Part shown: positions 18,266-27,421 of the stretch, one piece after another | How the letters are laid out: each line of letters opens with the position of its first letter | Numbering within the stretch: position 1 is the stretch's first letter | From: JACVRX01 sp046726315 | Lineage (GTDB): Bacteria > Actinomycetota > Actinomycetes > Jiangellales > Jiangellaceae | Assembly (NCBI GenBank): GCA_046726315.1 | Contig: JBKPAG010000007.1 | Span: 124,001-188,000, forward strand | Direction: 5' to 3' | DNA length: 64,000 bases | Position numbers and translations under genes: made by a program | The notes under the pieces: model-generated | What the model was told of the DNA's origin: nothing | Database searches by the model: none | Seen by the model: the letters and a program-made list of their open reading frames with translations, nothing else

Positions 18266-19951
18266 CTACTCGTTCTGCGGCTCAGCGCGGTCACGCGGCG
18301 TGTAACGGTCGAGCAGTGCGTCGACCGCCGTTCCTGCCTCGCGTGCGCTCGGTGTGAAGCCGAGAACGACCGGCAGGAAGTGGTCACTTGCTAGCGCTTG
18401 GAGCTGGAGCTCGGTTGCGGCCCGCACCGCCGCCGTCCGTCGCACCCTCCGCAGCAACGCGATCTCGCCGAACCCTTCGCCGGGCCCAAGCGTCGCTACC
18501 AGGCGACCGTCACCGATCACCTCGGCCGCGCCCGACTCGATCACGTAGTACCGGTCGCCAACGTCGCCTTGGCCGAAAACGACCTGGCCGGCGGACACCG
18601 AGACCGGTTCCAGACCACGCGCTAGCTGTTCGATCGCAGGCAGCGGCAGCGGGTGCAACATCGGAACGGCGTGGAGCAGGCCGATCTCCCGGTCCCGCAC
18701 ACCGATGAACCGGTCCAGCCGACGCAGCCGGTGCCACGAAGCCGCCACGACGACTGGACACAGTAGACCGACGATCACCAGTGCGGGCCGCAAGCCGGAG
18801 AGCTCGATCACCAGAGACGCGACGATCGCCCCCAGCCCGACGGACAGCGCGGCCAAACTCTCTAGAACACCGAAAACGCGCGCAAGCACGTCGTCGGGAG
18901 CCAGCCTGGCCAAGAGCGTGAACCCACCGAGGTCCACAAGCGCGTTGCCGACGCCGACGCAGGCAAGCAGGCCTAGGGCCGCAGCCTCTTGAGGGAAGAG
19001 GCCGAGGATGGCGATCGGCAGACCCCACAGAGCCACGCCGACGGCAAACCATCCGCCTAGTCGGCGCGTCCCGACCAGCAGCGACGCAGTGAGCGAGCCG
19101 AGTACGGCGCCTGCCCCGACGGCGGCAGTGAGTGTCCCGACGCCCGGTTCGCCAGTCCCCAGCAGATCGATGGCGACCACCACGGTGAATACGGTCAGCG
19201 CTCCTCGGGTGAACGTCTGCGCCGCTGCGAGGCCGATGATGAGCGCCAGGTCGCCGTTCCGAACGACTGCACGTATACCTTCGACTGCCTCGTTTACCAG
19301 GTGGGTCTCTGTCGGGGCGGATGGCCGCGGTGGTGCGTCGTATCTCACCCGCAGGAGTAAGGCCGCGGCGCACAAGGAGGCGGCTGCAGCGACAGCGAAC
19401 ACCACGGTCACGCTGGTGAACTGCAGCAGCACCGCAGCCAGCAACGGACCCACCAACGTGGCCACCGAGTCCAGCAGTCCACGGACCACGTTGGCGCTGG
19501 CCAGCTCATATCCAGTGCGGCATAGCGACGGGAGTAGTGCCGAATGCGCCGGCCGGAACAGGGTGGCAGCAATCGTCGACAACACTGCGAGCGCGTAGAC
19601 GATCTGCTGCGGACCGGCCACGCCGACGACGACCGCGGCTGCGGCGGTCGCAATACCGCGCACCGTGGATACCAGGATCAGTACACGTTCCCTGCGCCCC
19701 CTGTCGGCCAATGGGGACAACAGCGGGGCCACGACCGCAGACGGCACCATGCGAAGTAGTCCCACCAGCCCGACGGCCGTGGCGCCACCGTCGCGGTAGG
19801 CCACGATCCCCAGCCCCACGGTGAACGCCCACTCGGCTGTCCACGCCCCCAGGAAGCTCAGCTGGGCGCGGCGTAGGTTCGGATTGCGGGCGTTGCTGGT
19901 GAACGCCGCCGCCGCCGTGCCGAGCCTGCTCCGGCCCCTGTCGTCCGCCAT
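18266..19951 (-). CDS. MFS transporter fused to cyclic-nucleotide-binding domain
   Basis: 561 residues. About residues 20-420 form a 12-helix MFS permease with LADRGRRERVL in the loop between helices 2 and 3. Residues ~435-545 are a cAMP-type binding domain with GQGDVGDRYYVIESG and the phosphate-binding cassette FGEIALLRRVRRTA, which keeps the conserved Gly-Glu and Arg-Thr-Ala. Transport of an unknown solute may be gated by a cyclic nucleotide; nucleotide binding follows from family knowledge, gating is inference. It lies just downstream of a frameshifted paralogue in the same direction and not far from the twin cyclase. Confidence 0.9.
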   Translation of the reverse strand: MADDRGRSRLGTAAAAFTSNARNPNLRRAQLSFLGAWTAEWAFTVGLGIVAYRDGGATAVGLVGLLRMVPSAVVAPLLSPLADRGRRERVLILVSTVRGIATAAAAVVVGVAGPQQIVYALAVLSTIAATLFRPAHSALLPSLCRTGYELASANVVRGLLDSVATLVGPLLAAVLLQFTSVTVVFAVAAAASLCAAALLLRVRYDAPPRPSAPTETHLVNEAVEGIRAVVRNGDLALIIGLAAAQTFTRGALTVFTVVVAIDLLGTGEPGVGTLTAAVGAGAVLGSLTASLLVGTRRLGGWFAVGVALWGLPIAILGLFPQEAAALGLLACVGVGNALVDLGGFTLLARLAPDDVLARVFGVLESLAALSVGLGAIVASLVIELSGLRPALVIVGLLCPVVVAASWHRLRRLDRFIGVRDREIGLLHAVPMLHPLPLPAIEQLARGLEPVSVSAGQVVFGQGDVGDRYYVIESGAAEVIGDGRLVATLGPGEGFGEIALLRRVRRTAAVRAATELQLQALASDHFLPVVLGFTPSAREAGTAVDALLDRYTPRDRAEPQNE

Positions 19952-19998
19952 CCGGTGACGTTACCGTTGCTCGACCGGACGGAGCCGAACGAGCCGTC

Positions 19999-21685
19999 TT
20001 ATCCGTCTGGCCCCTCAGGGTGATCTCGTGGGGTGAAGCGCTCGAGCATGGTATCGACCACCACTCCTGCCTCGCGTGCGCTCGGGGTGTAGCCGAGGAC
20101 AACCGGGAGAAAGTGGTCGCGGCGCAGCGCCTGGAGCTGGAGCTTGCTGGCGGCCCGTACCGTGGCCGTCCGTGGGACGCGCTGGAGCAGCGCGATCTCT
20201 CCAAACGCTTCCCCTTCGCCGAGCCGGCCGATCAGGCGTCCGTCTCCGATCACCTCGGCCACACCGGACTCGACCACGTAGAAGCGGTCGCCGACGTCGC
20301 CCTGCCTGAACACCACCTCACCTGTCGACACCGAGATTGGTTGCAGGCCGCGCGCGAGATGTTCGATGGCGGGGAGGGGAAGCGGGCTCAGCATGGGTAC
20401 CGCTTGCAACAGGCCGATCTCCCTGTCTCGGACACCGATGAACCGGTCGAGCCGATGCAGTCGGTGCCACGAAACCGCAAACAGCATTGGGCAGAGGACG
20501 CCGATGGCGACCAGTGCGAGACGGATGCCGGACAGCTCGATCATCAGCGACGCGACGATCGCTCCCAGCCCAACGGTCAGTGCAATCAGGCTCTCCAGGA
20601 CCCCGAAGACGCGCGCGAGCACGTCGTCAGGTGCCAGCCTGGCCATGAGCGTGAACAGGCCCAGGTCGACCAGGGCATTGCCAACGCCCACGCAAGCCAA
20701 CAGCCCCAATGCCGCCGCCTCCGTCGGGAAGACGCCGATGAGCGCGATAGGCAAACCCCAAAGAGCGATACCGAGACCGAACCACCCGGCCAGCCGGCGT
20801 GACCCGACCAGCAGGGACACCGCCAATGAGCCGAGCACGGCGCCCGCTCCCACAGCGGCCATGAGCGTGCCAACGCCCGGTTCGCCGGTCCCCAGCAGAT
20901 CGATGGCGACCACCACGGTGAACACCATCAGCGCTCCGCGAGTGAATGTCTGTGTCACCGCCAGGCCGACCAGGATCGCCAGGTCGCCGTTATGTACGAC
21001 GGCGCGTATACCCTCGGCTGCTTCGGCTACCAGATGGGGCCTCTTTGCTGCGGACGGACGTGGCGGAGCGTCGTATCGCACTCGCAGCATCAGACCCGCC
21101 GCCCATAGGGAGGCGCCTGAGGCGACCGCGAACACGACGGTCACGCTGGTGAACTTGAGCAGCACCGCGGCCAGTAGTGGGCCTACCAGCGTGGCAACGG
21201 AGTCCAGCAGCCCCCGCACCACGTTGGCGCTGGCCAGCTCGTATCCCGTGCGGCACAGCGACGGGAGCAGTGCCGAATGCGCGGGGCCGGTAGAGCGTGA
21301 CCGCGACGGACGACACCACCGCCAGCGCGTAGACCATTGGTGTCGGCCCGCCGACGCTGACGATGACGGCCGCGGCGCCGGTTGCCAGAGCGCGCACGGT
21401 CGACACCAGGACCAGGACGCGTTCCCTGCGCCCCCTGTCCGCCAGCGGCGCCGCCAGGGGAGCGACCACCGCGGCCGGCACCATGCGCAGCAGTCCCACG
21501 AGACCGACGGCTGGTGCGCCACCGTCCCGGTAGGCCACGATCCCCAGCCCGACGGTGAACGCCCAACCGGCCGTCCATATCCCGAGGAAACTCAGCTGTG
21601 CCCGCCGCAGATTCGGATTGCGGGCATTGCTGGCGAATGCGGCGGCTGCAGTGGCGAGCCTGTTCTTGACGCCTCGCTCCGCCAC
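19999..21685 (-). pseudogene. tandem paralogue of the MFS-cNMP transporter, frameshifted
   Basis: The two frames (21685 to about 21285, then on to 19999) are together colinear with the 561-aa neighbour and very similar throughout, with the same junction GYELASANVVRGLLDS and a cassette FGEIALLQRVPRTA in the binding domain. The switch lies in a GGGG run near 21281-21286, where one extra base breaks helix 4-5. Everything else is intact, so this is either a recent knock-out or a sequencing error in a base run. The pair is a clear tandem duplication separated by only 47 bp. Confidence 0.85.
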
Positions 21686-21821
21686 CTTCGCGACGCTACG
21701 CCTTCGACAACTTTCGGAACGATCGCCCGTTTCAGCGGCGCGTTCGCTGCCCGCAAGGTACCGTCGGGCCGGAACCTGGTCGCTGCCCTATACCTCGTCG
21801 GCGGTAATCGCGGACGGTAGC

Positions 21822-22478
21822 GTGGCCGTTGTGGTCCGGGCGCTGGCGGTCAGCGACGAGGAGGTTTCCTACCTTCGCGCGGGACGGGCGGCGGACCTCG
21901 GGGTCGACCTCGTGATCGCGGCGGGTGACCTGTCCTTCGAGTATCTCGGCGCCCTCGCCAACCTCGTCGACCGGCCCGGGGTCTTCGTCCCGGGCAACCA
22001 CGATCCTGACATCGCTGGATTCTCGGAACGCGCCGGGTTGTCGCTACGAGCGGGCAGGCCGGAGGACTGGCCGGGGCCCGCGGGCTTCGTCAACGCCGAC
22101 GGCCGGATCGTGGATGTGGGCGGGGTCCGGGTCGCCGGCCTGGGCGGCTGCCTGCGTTACCGGCCGGGCCCCAACCAGTGGTCGGAGCCCGAGCAGGCCC
22201 GAAGGGGTCGACGGCTCGTGCGTACGGCGCGCAGGTTGCGCAAGCGCGACGGCCGCGGCGTCGACATCCTGCTCACTCACGCACCGCCGCGGCATTGCGG
22301 CGACCGCGAGGATCAGCCACACCACGGCTTCGAGTGCCTGCACACGGTGGTCGCCGCGCTGCAGCCGCGATTGCTGGTGCATGGCCACATCCATCCGTTC
22401 GGCCTGCCCGTGCCGGATCGCCTACTGGGCGCGACCGCGGTGGTCAACGTCGTCGGCCACCGCATTCTCGAGCTGTAA
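21822..22478 (+). CDS. metallophosphoesterase
   Basis: About 218 residues from GTG 21822 (GTG 21831 is an alternative; no clear ribosome site). The calcineurin-type motifs are in order: DLVIAAGDLS near residue 28, VPGNHDPD near 60, LLTHAPPRH near 150 and LLVHGHIH near 185. The first metal motif D-x-H has become the VSDEEV region, so one ligand is uncertain. Family members hydrolyse phosphomonoesters or diesters, including cyclic nucleotides in some groups. It runs into the ParB-like gene with a four-base gap, an operon arrangement. Confidence 0.8.
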   Translation: MAVVVRALAVSDEEVSYLRAGRAADLGVDLVIAAGDLSFEYLGALANLVDRPGVFVPGNHDPDIAGFSERAGLSLRAGRPEDWPGPAGFVNADGRIVDVGGVRVAGLGGCLRYRPGPNQWSEPEQARRGRRLVRTARRLRKRDGRGVDILLTHAPPRHCGDREDQPHHGFECLHTVVAALQPRLLVHGHIHPFGLPVPDRLLGATAVVNVVGHRILEL

Positions 22479-22482
22479 GGCC

Positions 22483-23316
22483 ATGCCCGACACGGGGTAC
22501 TTCCGGGCCGACGCCGAGAACGATTTCCAGCGCGCCCGTCGTCGGCAGATACTCAGCCAGGTCGTCGTCCAGCTGCAGGGAAAGCCGGCCGACGTCTCCG
22601 AGATGCTGCTGTTCGACGACGTCGTCGCCGCACTCGGACACATCGGGGAACACCGGCTCGGGCTACAGATCGTCGCGCTCGACACGATTGTCGGCAGCGT
22701 CGGCCGCATACGGGACTTCGACTGCTGGTTCCATCCCCGGGCGAAGGTCAACAGGCAACGGTGGATACAGCTGGCATTGGCTCAGCGGCGCGGCGAGTTC
22801 ATCCCCCCGGTGGATCTATACCGCATCGGCGAACTGCACTTCGTTCGCGACGGGCACCATCGCGTCTCGGTCGCGCTGGCGCTGCGCCTCGGCACGATCG
22901 ACGGGTATGTCACCGAGGTCACCACGCGGGTGGACGCCGCGGGCATCAGGCATCGCGGCGACCTCGTGACGAAATACCAGCGCAGGCTCTTCCTTGACCG
23001 GGTGCCGCTGCCCGGGCCCGAGGTCGCCTCGATCATCGTCACCCGGCCGCGCTCCTACATCGAGCTGTCCGAGGCCGTCGAGGCGTGGGGGTTCCGACTC
23101 GTCCAGCGGGAGGCCCGGTACCTGGACCGAGCCACGGTCGCCCGCCGCTGGTACGCCGAGGAGTTCCAACCGGTGGTGCAGATGCTCGGCGAGGCCGGTC
23201 TCGTCGGCGACTCGACCGACGCCGACGCCTATCTCCGGTTGGCGGCACACCGCAACCGGCTGCCGGACACCCTCCGCTGGCCGGACGACGTGGTCGAGCG
23301 GATCCGCGGCGGCTGA
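22483..23316 (+). CDS. ParB-nuclease-like protein
   Basis: 277 residues from ATG 22483, four bases after the phosphoesterase stop. The region PPVDLYRIGELHFVRDGHHRVSVA (residues ~108-131) is the ParB/Srx core with the D-G-H-H-R loop. No HTH follows; the C-terminal half is helical and unlike chromosomal ParB, so a partition role is not claimed. Stand-alone proteins of this type are common in actinobacteria with unknown job. Confidence 0.7.
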   Translation: MPDTGYFRADAENDFQRARRRQILSQVVVQLQGKPADVSEMLLFDDVVAALGHIGEHRLGLQIVALDTIVGSVGRIRDFDCWFHPRAKVNRQRWIQLALAQRRGEFIPPVDLYRIGELHFVRDGHHRVSVALALRLGTIDGYVTEVTTRVDAAGIRHRGDLVTKYQRRLFLDRVPLPGPEVASIIVTRPRSYIELSEAVEAWGFRLVQREARYLDRATVARRWYAEEFQPVVQMLGEAGLVGDSTDADAYLRLAAHRNRLPDTLRWPDDVVERIRGG

Positions 23317-23391
23317 CCCTCGTGTTCGGATGATGCAGCACGACTCCGCAGCACCTGAGTCGGGCTTCGGACCTGAGTACCCGGATCGTGA

Positions 23392-23523
23392 CCCTTCGAC
23401 GCGCTGATCATCGGGAGCGGGTTCGGTGGGGCGGTGGTGGCGTGCCGGCTGGCGCAAGCCGGCGTGGACGTCGCGGTGGTCGAGCGCGGGCGGCGTTGCC
23501 GAAGTGAGGAAGATCGGCAATGA
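23392..23523 (+). pseudogene. N-terminal relic of an FAD-dependent (GMC/cholesterol-oxidase-like) oxidoreductase
   Basis: Just after an in-frame stop at 23389-23391 the frame reads FDALIIGSGFGGAVVACRLA, a textbook FAD-binding beta-alpha-beta motif (G-S-G-F-G-G), then VERGRRC and a stop at 23521. Only ~43 of the usual ~550 residues remain and there is no start codon. Confidence 0.65.
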
Positions 23524-23644
23524 CCGAGCCAGCGCCGCTGGTCCTGGACGACGAGCCGGCTGGGTCCAGGATCCGGCTGCCGCTCATGCAGGGCGTTCGG
23601 TCGGACACGGGTTGTATGTACTCCTGCCCGTACCGCCGGTAAAC

Positions 23645-24472
23645 GTGGCCCTGAGTCGTCAAGCTGTTGCGCCCGGGCAGCTTTCCCCGGGACCTGTCCG
23701 GCTGGACGATGGATGGCTATGGGCGCGCGACTTTCCCATAGGTGATTATCGGTTCCCGTACGATCCCAGCGTGGCCAGCGAGCTCGAGGGAGCCGTGGTC
23801 GTCGAGTTCCCATTGCGCGGCGAGATGTGGGTGGCGGTCAACACCCCCGGCGACCGCATCCCGAGCCACGGTGTGAACATGCTCGGGCAGCGGTATGCCT
23901 ATGACCTGCTCAAGGTGGACGAGCGCAACGGCGTTCATTACCACCCGGCCGGATCGCTTCGGGCGCTCGCCCTCGGCGTCCGAACGCAAGAGTCCTACGC
24001 GTGGGGGGAGGCCGTTCACTCGCCCTTGGACGGTGAAATTGTGCGCGCCGTCGACGGGGCCCGAGAACGGAGTTGGATCCATCCGGCGCGCGAGCTGGCG
24101 CTGGTTCTGAAGAATGCCCTGATCTTCAGGCCATCTCGGTTGCCGCTCATCCTCGGCAACCACGTCATCGCCCAGTGCGGGGACATCTTCGCCGGCTTTG
24201 CCCACCTGGCGCCGGGCTCGGTCGCCGTTACCGAAGGTCAGACCGTGGCCGCAGGGGATGTCATTGGTCGTGTGGGACATACCGGCAACTCGACTGCGCC
24301 GCACCTGCACTTCCAGCTGATGGACTCCGCCGACCTGATGACCGCCAACGGCCTGCCATGCGCGTTTCGGTCCTACGAGGTGCTGCGCAACGGCGAGTGG
24401 CAGAAAGTGGAAAACGGGATCCCGCGCAGAGTCGATCGGATCCGGTATGTCGAGACAGCGCCTTCGGGTTAG
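23645..24472 (+). CDS. M23-type peptidase-domain protein
   Basis: 275 residues if started at GTG 23645; GTG 23771 is also possible and neither has a good ribosome site. The LytM-type core is visible: IPSHGVNMLGQRYAYDL near residue 75 (His and Asp ligands), VHSPLDGEIVRAVDG near 125, and GHTGNSTAPHLHFQLMDS near 218 with the H-L-H metal motif. No signal peptide or membrane anchor is seen, unusual for a cell-wall endopeptidase, so the substrate is uncertain. Confidence 0.75.
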   Translation: MALSRQAVAPGQLSPGPVRLDDGWLWARDFPIGDYRFPYDPSVASELEGAVVVEFPLRGEMWVAVNTPGDRIPSHGVNMLGQRYAYDLLKVDERNGVHYHPAGSLRALALGVRTQESYAWGEAVHSPLDGEIVRAVDGARERSWIHPARELALVLKNALIFRPSRLPLILGNHVIAQCGDIFAGFAHLAPGSVAVTEGQTVAAGDVIGRVGHTGNSTAPHLHFQLMDSADLMTANGLPCAFRSYEVLRNGEWQKVENGIPRRVDRIRYVETAPSG

Positions 24473-24633
24473 TGCTGCAACGACGTGGTCGACTTCACGG
24501 GCGCGGAGATGCCTGCGTCACTGCCGAGCTCACCCGGCGAGACATCCCCAACCACCAGGCGCTCCACGATCGCCGGCCGCGACGGTTCACCGAGGGCAGC
24601 TGCACGCGCATCGACATTTAGTTCAACAGACAT
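24469..24633 (-). pseudogene. truncated ArsR family regulator
   Basis: 54 codons from ATG at 24633: DARAAALGEPSRPAIVERLV then VSPGELGSDAGIS. This is the beginning of an ArsR HTH, but it stops before the recognition helix. It is a remnant divergent from the intact ArsR gene at 24745. Confidence 0.6.
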
Positions 24634-24702
24634 TGACTCAATATTTGCGGTTCGTCTTCGAGTGTAAAGACGTTCCAGTCGGAGCGACCGTGTATCAGCG
24701 TA

Positions 24703-24736
24703 TATGTCTTGACAGGCATATGCGTGTCGAGACATA
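24703..24736. promoter_or_regulatory. ArsR operator overlapping a leaderless promoter
   Basis: TATGTCTTGACA (24703-24714) and TGTCGAGACATA (24725-24736) are inverted with one mismatch and a 10-bp spacer. The left arm contains TTGACA, a perfect -35; a -10-like CATACT follows at 24733-24738. That would start transcription at about 24745, the A of the ArsR ATG, and no ribosome site is present, so the mRNA is probably leaderless. Confidence 0.6.
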
Positions 24737-24744
24737 CTTGCAGG

Positions 24745-25053
24745 ATGGACTCGTTTGCGGCCCTCGCCGAACCCACGCGGCGGCGGATCGTCGACGAACT
24801 GCGAGTCTCGGAGCGCAGCGTGGCCGGCCTGGTCCAGGCGCTCGCCGTCAGCCAGCCCGCCATGTCCAAGCACCTGAAGGTGCTCCGCGACTGCGGCCTC
24901 GTCTCGCGCCGGACTGCGGCGCAGCAACGCATCTACCGTATCGAGGCTGGACCGTTTCAGGCACTCGACGAGTGGCTGGCGCCCTACCGCCGAATGTGGA
25001 CGCGCCACCTCGACGCCCTCGAGCGCCACCTCGACAACCAGGAGGAGCGATGA
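24745..25053 (+). CDS. ArsR/SdpR-type regulator
   Basis: 102 residues from ATG 24745. The winged helix fills almost the whole chain: LAEPTRRRIVDELRV (7-21), LVQALAVSQPAMSKHLKVLR (28-48, recognition helix) and a wing with AAQQRIYRIE. There are no metal-binding cysteines, so it belongs to the SdpR-like group that senses its partner or a small molecule. Its stop overlaps the start of the SRPBCC gene (ATGA at 25050), a standard ArsR-SRPBCC pair, probably self-repressed through the dyad at its promoter. Confidence 0.9.
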   Translation: MDSFAALAEPTRRRIVDELRVSERSVAGLVQALAVSQPAMSKHLKVLRDCGLVSRRTAAQQRIYRIEAGPFQALDEWLAPYRRMWTRHLDALERHLDNQEER

Positions 25054-25619
25054 GCAGAACGACCTTTCAGCCAAGCCCGCTCGCGGACGTGGCATGCCGT
25101 ACCGAGGGAGAGCGCTGGACGTTGGTCTTCGTCCGCATCCTGCCGCATTCGCCTGAGAAGGTGTGGGCCGCCTTGACCGATCCCGGGCAGCTGCTTGCCT
25201 GGGCGCCGTTCACCGCCGATCGGGACCTCGGACGCGTCGGCGAGTCGACGCTGACGATGATCGACGGCGACGTCTCGGAGGATCTCCTGGCCTCGGTGAC
25301 CCGCGCCGAGCGTCCGAGGCTTCTCGCGTACACGTTGGGAACTGACCTCGTACGCTGGCAGCTCGCTCCCATCGACTCGGGCACCAGGCTGACGCTCGAG
25401 CACACGGTGGGTGACCCGCAGTGGGTGCCGAAGGTGGCAGCCGGCTGGCACCTCTGCCTCGATGTCGCCGAGCGCCTCCTCGCCGGGCAGCCGGTCGAGC
25501 CGATCCGGGGAGAGGACGCCAAAAACCACGGCTGGGAGCGGCTGCACGACGCCTACGCCGAGACGCTCGGGATTCCCGGCACCGGCTGGCCTGACGAACG
25601 TGCAGCGTACCGCCGGTGA
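25050..25619 (+). CDS. SRPBCC (AHSA1-like) protein
   Basis: 189 residues, translationally coupled to ArsR. The AHSA1 signature is HSPEKVWAALTDPGQLLAWAPF near residues 31-52, with LEHTVGDPQWVPKVAAGWHLCL in the C-terminal helix. The fold makes a hydrophobic cavity; these paired proteins are usually of unknown ligand. Confidence 0.85.
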   Translation: MSRTTFQPSPLADVACRTEGERWTLVFVRILPHSPEKVWAALTDPGQLLAWAPFTADRDLGRVGESTLTMIDGDVSEDLLASVTRAERPRLLAYTLGTDLVRWQLAPIDSGTRLTLEHTVGDPQWVPKVAAGWHLCLDVAERLLAGQPVEPIRGEDAKNHGWERLHDAYAETLGIPGTGWPDERAAYRR

Positions 25620-25690
25620 GTGTCTGACACGCAACGAGGAGCTACCGGGCCGCGGCGGAACCAGGGCAAGGCGAGCGCTGAACCGCTCGC

Positions 25691-26041
25691 TCAGCGCTTT
25701 GCCCGCGCGAACTCCAGGGCTTCCCTACTCAAATCTTCCCAGTGGGTGTGACGCCTGGGGTCGACCGCGACCCACTCCTTCATCGGTTTGCCTTTGCCTG
25801 CGTCAAAGGGTGCACCGTCGCCGGCAGCGATGAGCGACCTCACCCGGTCCTGCGGAAGCCTGACGACCAGCTTGCCACCGTAAAGCATCGCAAAGATCTT
25901 GTTGTTGATCTTCAACGCTGACGACCCGAACCTCCTGCCCCCAGCCCCCGTGTCCTGCGGCGGCGTTACACCAGGCGTACCCACGAATAGCTCCGCAAGT
26001 CTGGCAAATCGGTCCTCTGGAGTGGCCGAAGTGGGCGTCAT
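25691..26041 (-). CDS. TfoX N-terminal-like protein
   Basis: 116 residues from ATG 26041. The core RFGSSALKINNKIFAMLYGGKLVVRLP (about 40-66), with the GGKLVVRLP strand, resembles the TfoX/MmcQ-like group of small proteins. There is no catalytic motif and the function of actinobacterial members is unknown. Confidence 0.65.
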   Translation of the reverse strand: MTPTSATPEDRFARLAELFVGTPGVTPPQDTGAGGRRFGSSALKINNKIFAMLYGGKLVVRLPQDRVRSLIAAGDGAPFDAGKGKPMKEWVAVDPRRHTHWEDLSREALEFARAKR

Positions 26042-26084
26042 AGGCGGACGATACGCAGTGCGTGTAACTGGAAGGACGTCATTC

Positions 26085-26555
26085 TCACACGGAGTCGCCG
26101 GGTTCTTCGGCTGCCTTGGGCGTAGGGTCCTGGTTCCGTTCCAGCCGCACATAGCCTGCCGAGTGAACCGCCACCCCCACGATCCCGCCTGCCAACATCC
26201 CCACCCCGGCGATCCACAAGATGTGCCAGAAGCCGGCGACCACGCCAACGAAGGCGCAGTTCTGCGCGACCACCCTCGCAATGGTGGCAAGGACTGAGGT
26301 AGTCGCACGACGCCGGAAGGCCTCCTGTCGATTGACCAGCACTAGGGCGGCCAGGAGCGGGATGGCCACCGAGAAGGCGACAACGCAGATCTTCGCGGAC
26401 AGGTCGAGCGACGCGGCCGTGAGGAACGGCTGCACCATGTACACGCCGATGAGGATCAAACCGCCATAGATCAGGTTGTTTTGCCGGAGCCACTCTTGCA
26501 TTTGCTCTGGGTCCTGCCTGAGCCAGGCTCGTTCGTGCTCTGAGTCCTCTTTCAC
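26085..26555 (-). CDS. four-helix membrane protein
   Basis: 156 residues from GTG 26555, preceded by GAAGGCGGTGACC; the frame is open further to 26624. After a charged N-terminus (QDPEQMQEWLRQN) four hydrophobic segments follow (LIYGGLILIGVYMV, ICVVAFSVAIPLLAALVL, VVAQNCAFVGVVAGF, GVGMLAGGIVGVAV). No family is recognised. Confidence 0.6.
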   Translation of the reverse strand: MKEDSEHERAWLRQDPEQMQEWLRQNNLIYGGLILIGVYMVQPFLTAASLDLSAKICVVAFSVAIPLLAALVLVNRQEAFRRRATTSVLATIARVVAQNCAFVGVVAGFWHILWIAGVGMLAGGIVGVAVHSAGYVRLERNQDPTPKAAEEPGDSV

Positions 26556-26708
26556 GGTCACCGCCTTCTCAGCACGGATGTCGAGGATTTTCGAGCCTCC
26601 CGGCCGGTGCTGGAACCCGCCCACAACATTTGCTGGTCACCAGACGTAACGCAGAGCGGGCCCCAGGGCCGTGGCCTGGTGCGATCGGAAGAGTGACGGC
26701 CATGCTGT

Positions 26709-26930
26709 TCAGCCCGGCCGTCTCCCCAATGCCAGATACGCGAGTGGTCCGACTGGCTGGACAACGCAGCCGAACAGCCAGAGTTGCTTGGGTCCACGCA
26801 CTTGGCGGGCGGGCCGCCGGGCGAGGTCGATGAGCGCAGTCGCGGTGAGAGCCATCTCCACAGCGGCCAAGGCGAGGATCAACCGTTGCTGGATGCCAGT
26901 GAGGTCACTCCACTGCTTCATCGATGTCAT
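26709..26930 (-). CDS. PLDc_N-domain membrane protein
   Basis: 73 residues from ATG 26930. Two hydrophobic segments flank IDLARRPARQVRGPKQLW; the second ends QPVGPLAYLALGRRPG. This is the small phospholipase-D N-terminal-like membrane domain found alone in many actinobacteria. It has no catalytic residues. Confidence 0.75.
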   Translation of the reverse strand: MTSMKQWSDLTGIQQRLILALAAVEMALTATALIDLARRPARQVRGPKQLWLFGCVVQPVGPLAYLALGRRPG

Positions 26931-27212
26931 GATCCACATTAACGCTAGCGAACCGTGACGGGTCACCGCTTCGTGCACTCTGATGCCTGGGACGAGGCGG
27001 TCGTCCTCTGCAGCGAGGAGCCGCCCGGCGGATCACGTTCTCTCCCCACGCGGAGCCTGAGACACCGGCGACCACTGTGGGGCGTGCCGCGAGCGGCGCC
27101 ACCCGGGCGCGCGAGCACGACCGGGGCGATCGGCTCGTCCGAGCTCGCTGAGCGCGGCGAGGTTGGACGAACTCGTCGGGCACCGGTCACCCGGGCGGCG
27201 ATCCTGTCGGAT

Positions 27213-27421
27213 CCCGACGACGGCCTCGTAGCGCGCTAATCGACGGTCGTCGGTGCGTTGGGCGTCGTCTCCGGCGATATCGGCACCAACCCGATTTACA
27301 CGATCCAGACTGTCTTCAATCCGGGCGAACCGCACCCAGTGACCGCATCGATGCAGAACGTCTACGACGTGGTCTCGCTCGTTCAACGTGTTGCGGGAGT
27401 CACTGGCAATCTCGGTCAAGT
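27213..27421 (+). pseudogene. kup: N-terminal relic of a Kup potassium transporter
   Basis: After an in-frame TAA at 27237 the frame reads VVGALGVVSGDIGTNPIYTI and QTVFNPGEPHPVTASMQNVY, then VVSLV: the start of the first membrane segment of Kup (GDIGTSPLYT signature). About 45 of ~630 residues remain before the match ends near 27370. It lies beside a protein with the KdpD-type DUF4118 domain. The stretch 26955-27212 holds no other gene I can support. Confidence 0.65.

Noticed and set aside
21281..21286. Programmed frameshift in the second MFS gene
   Set aside because: The run is four G without a slippery heptamer or stimulating hairpin, and the paralogue has no shift.
22483..23316. Chromosome partition ParB
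   Set aside because: It has only the ParB-nuclease-like core, no HTH and no ParA neighbour.
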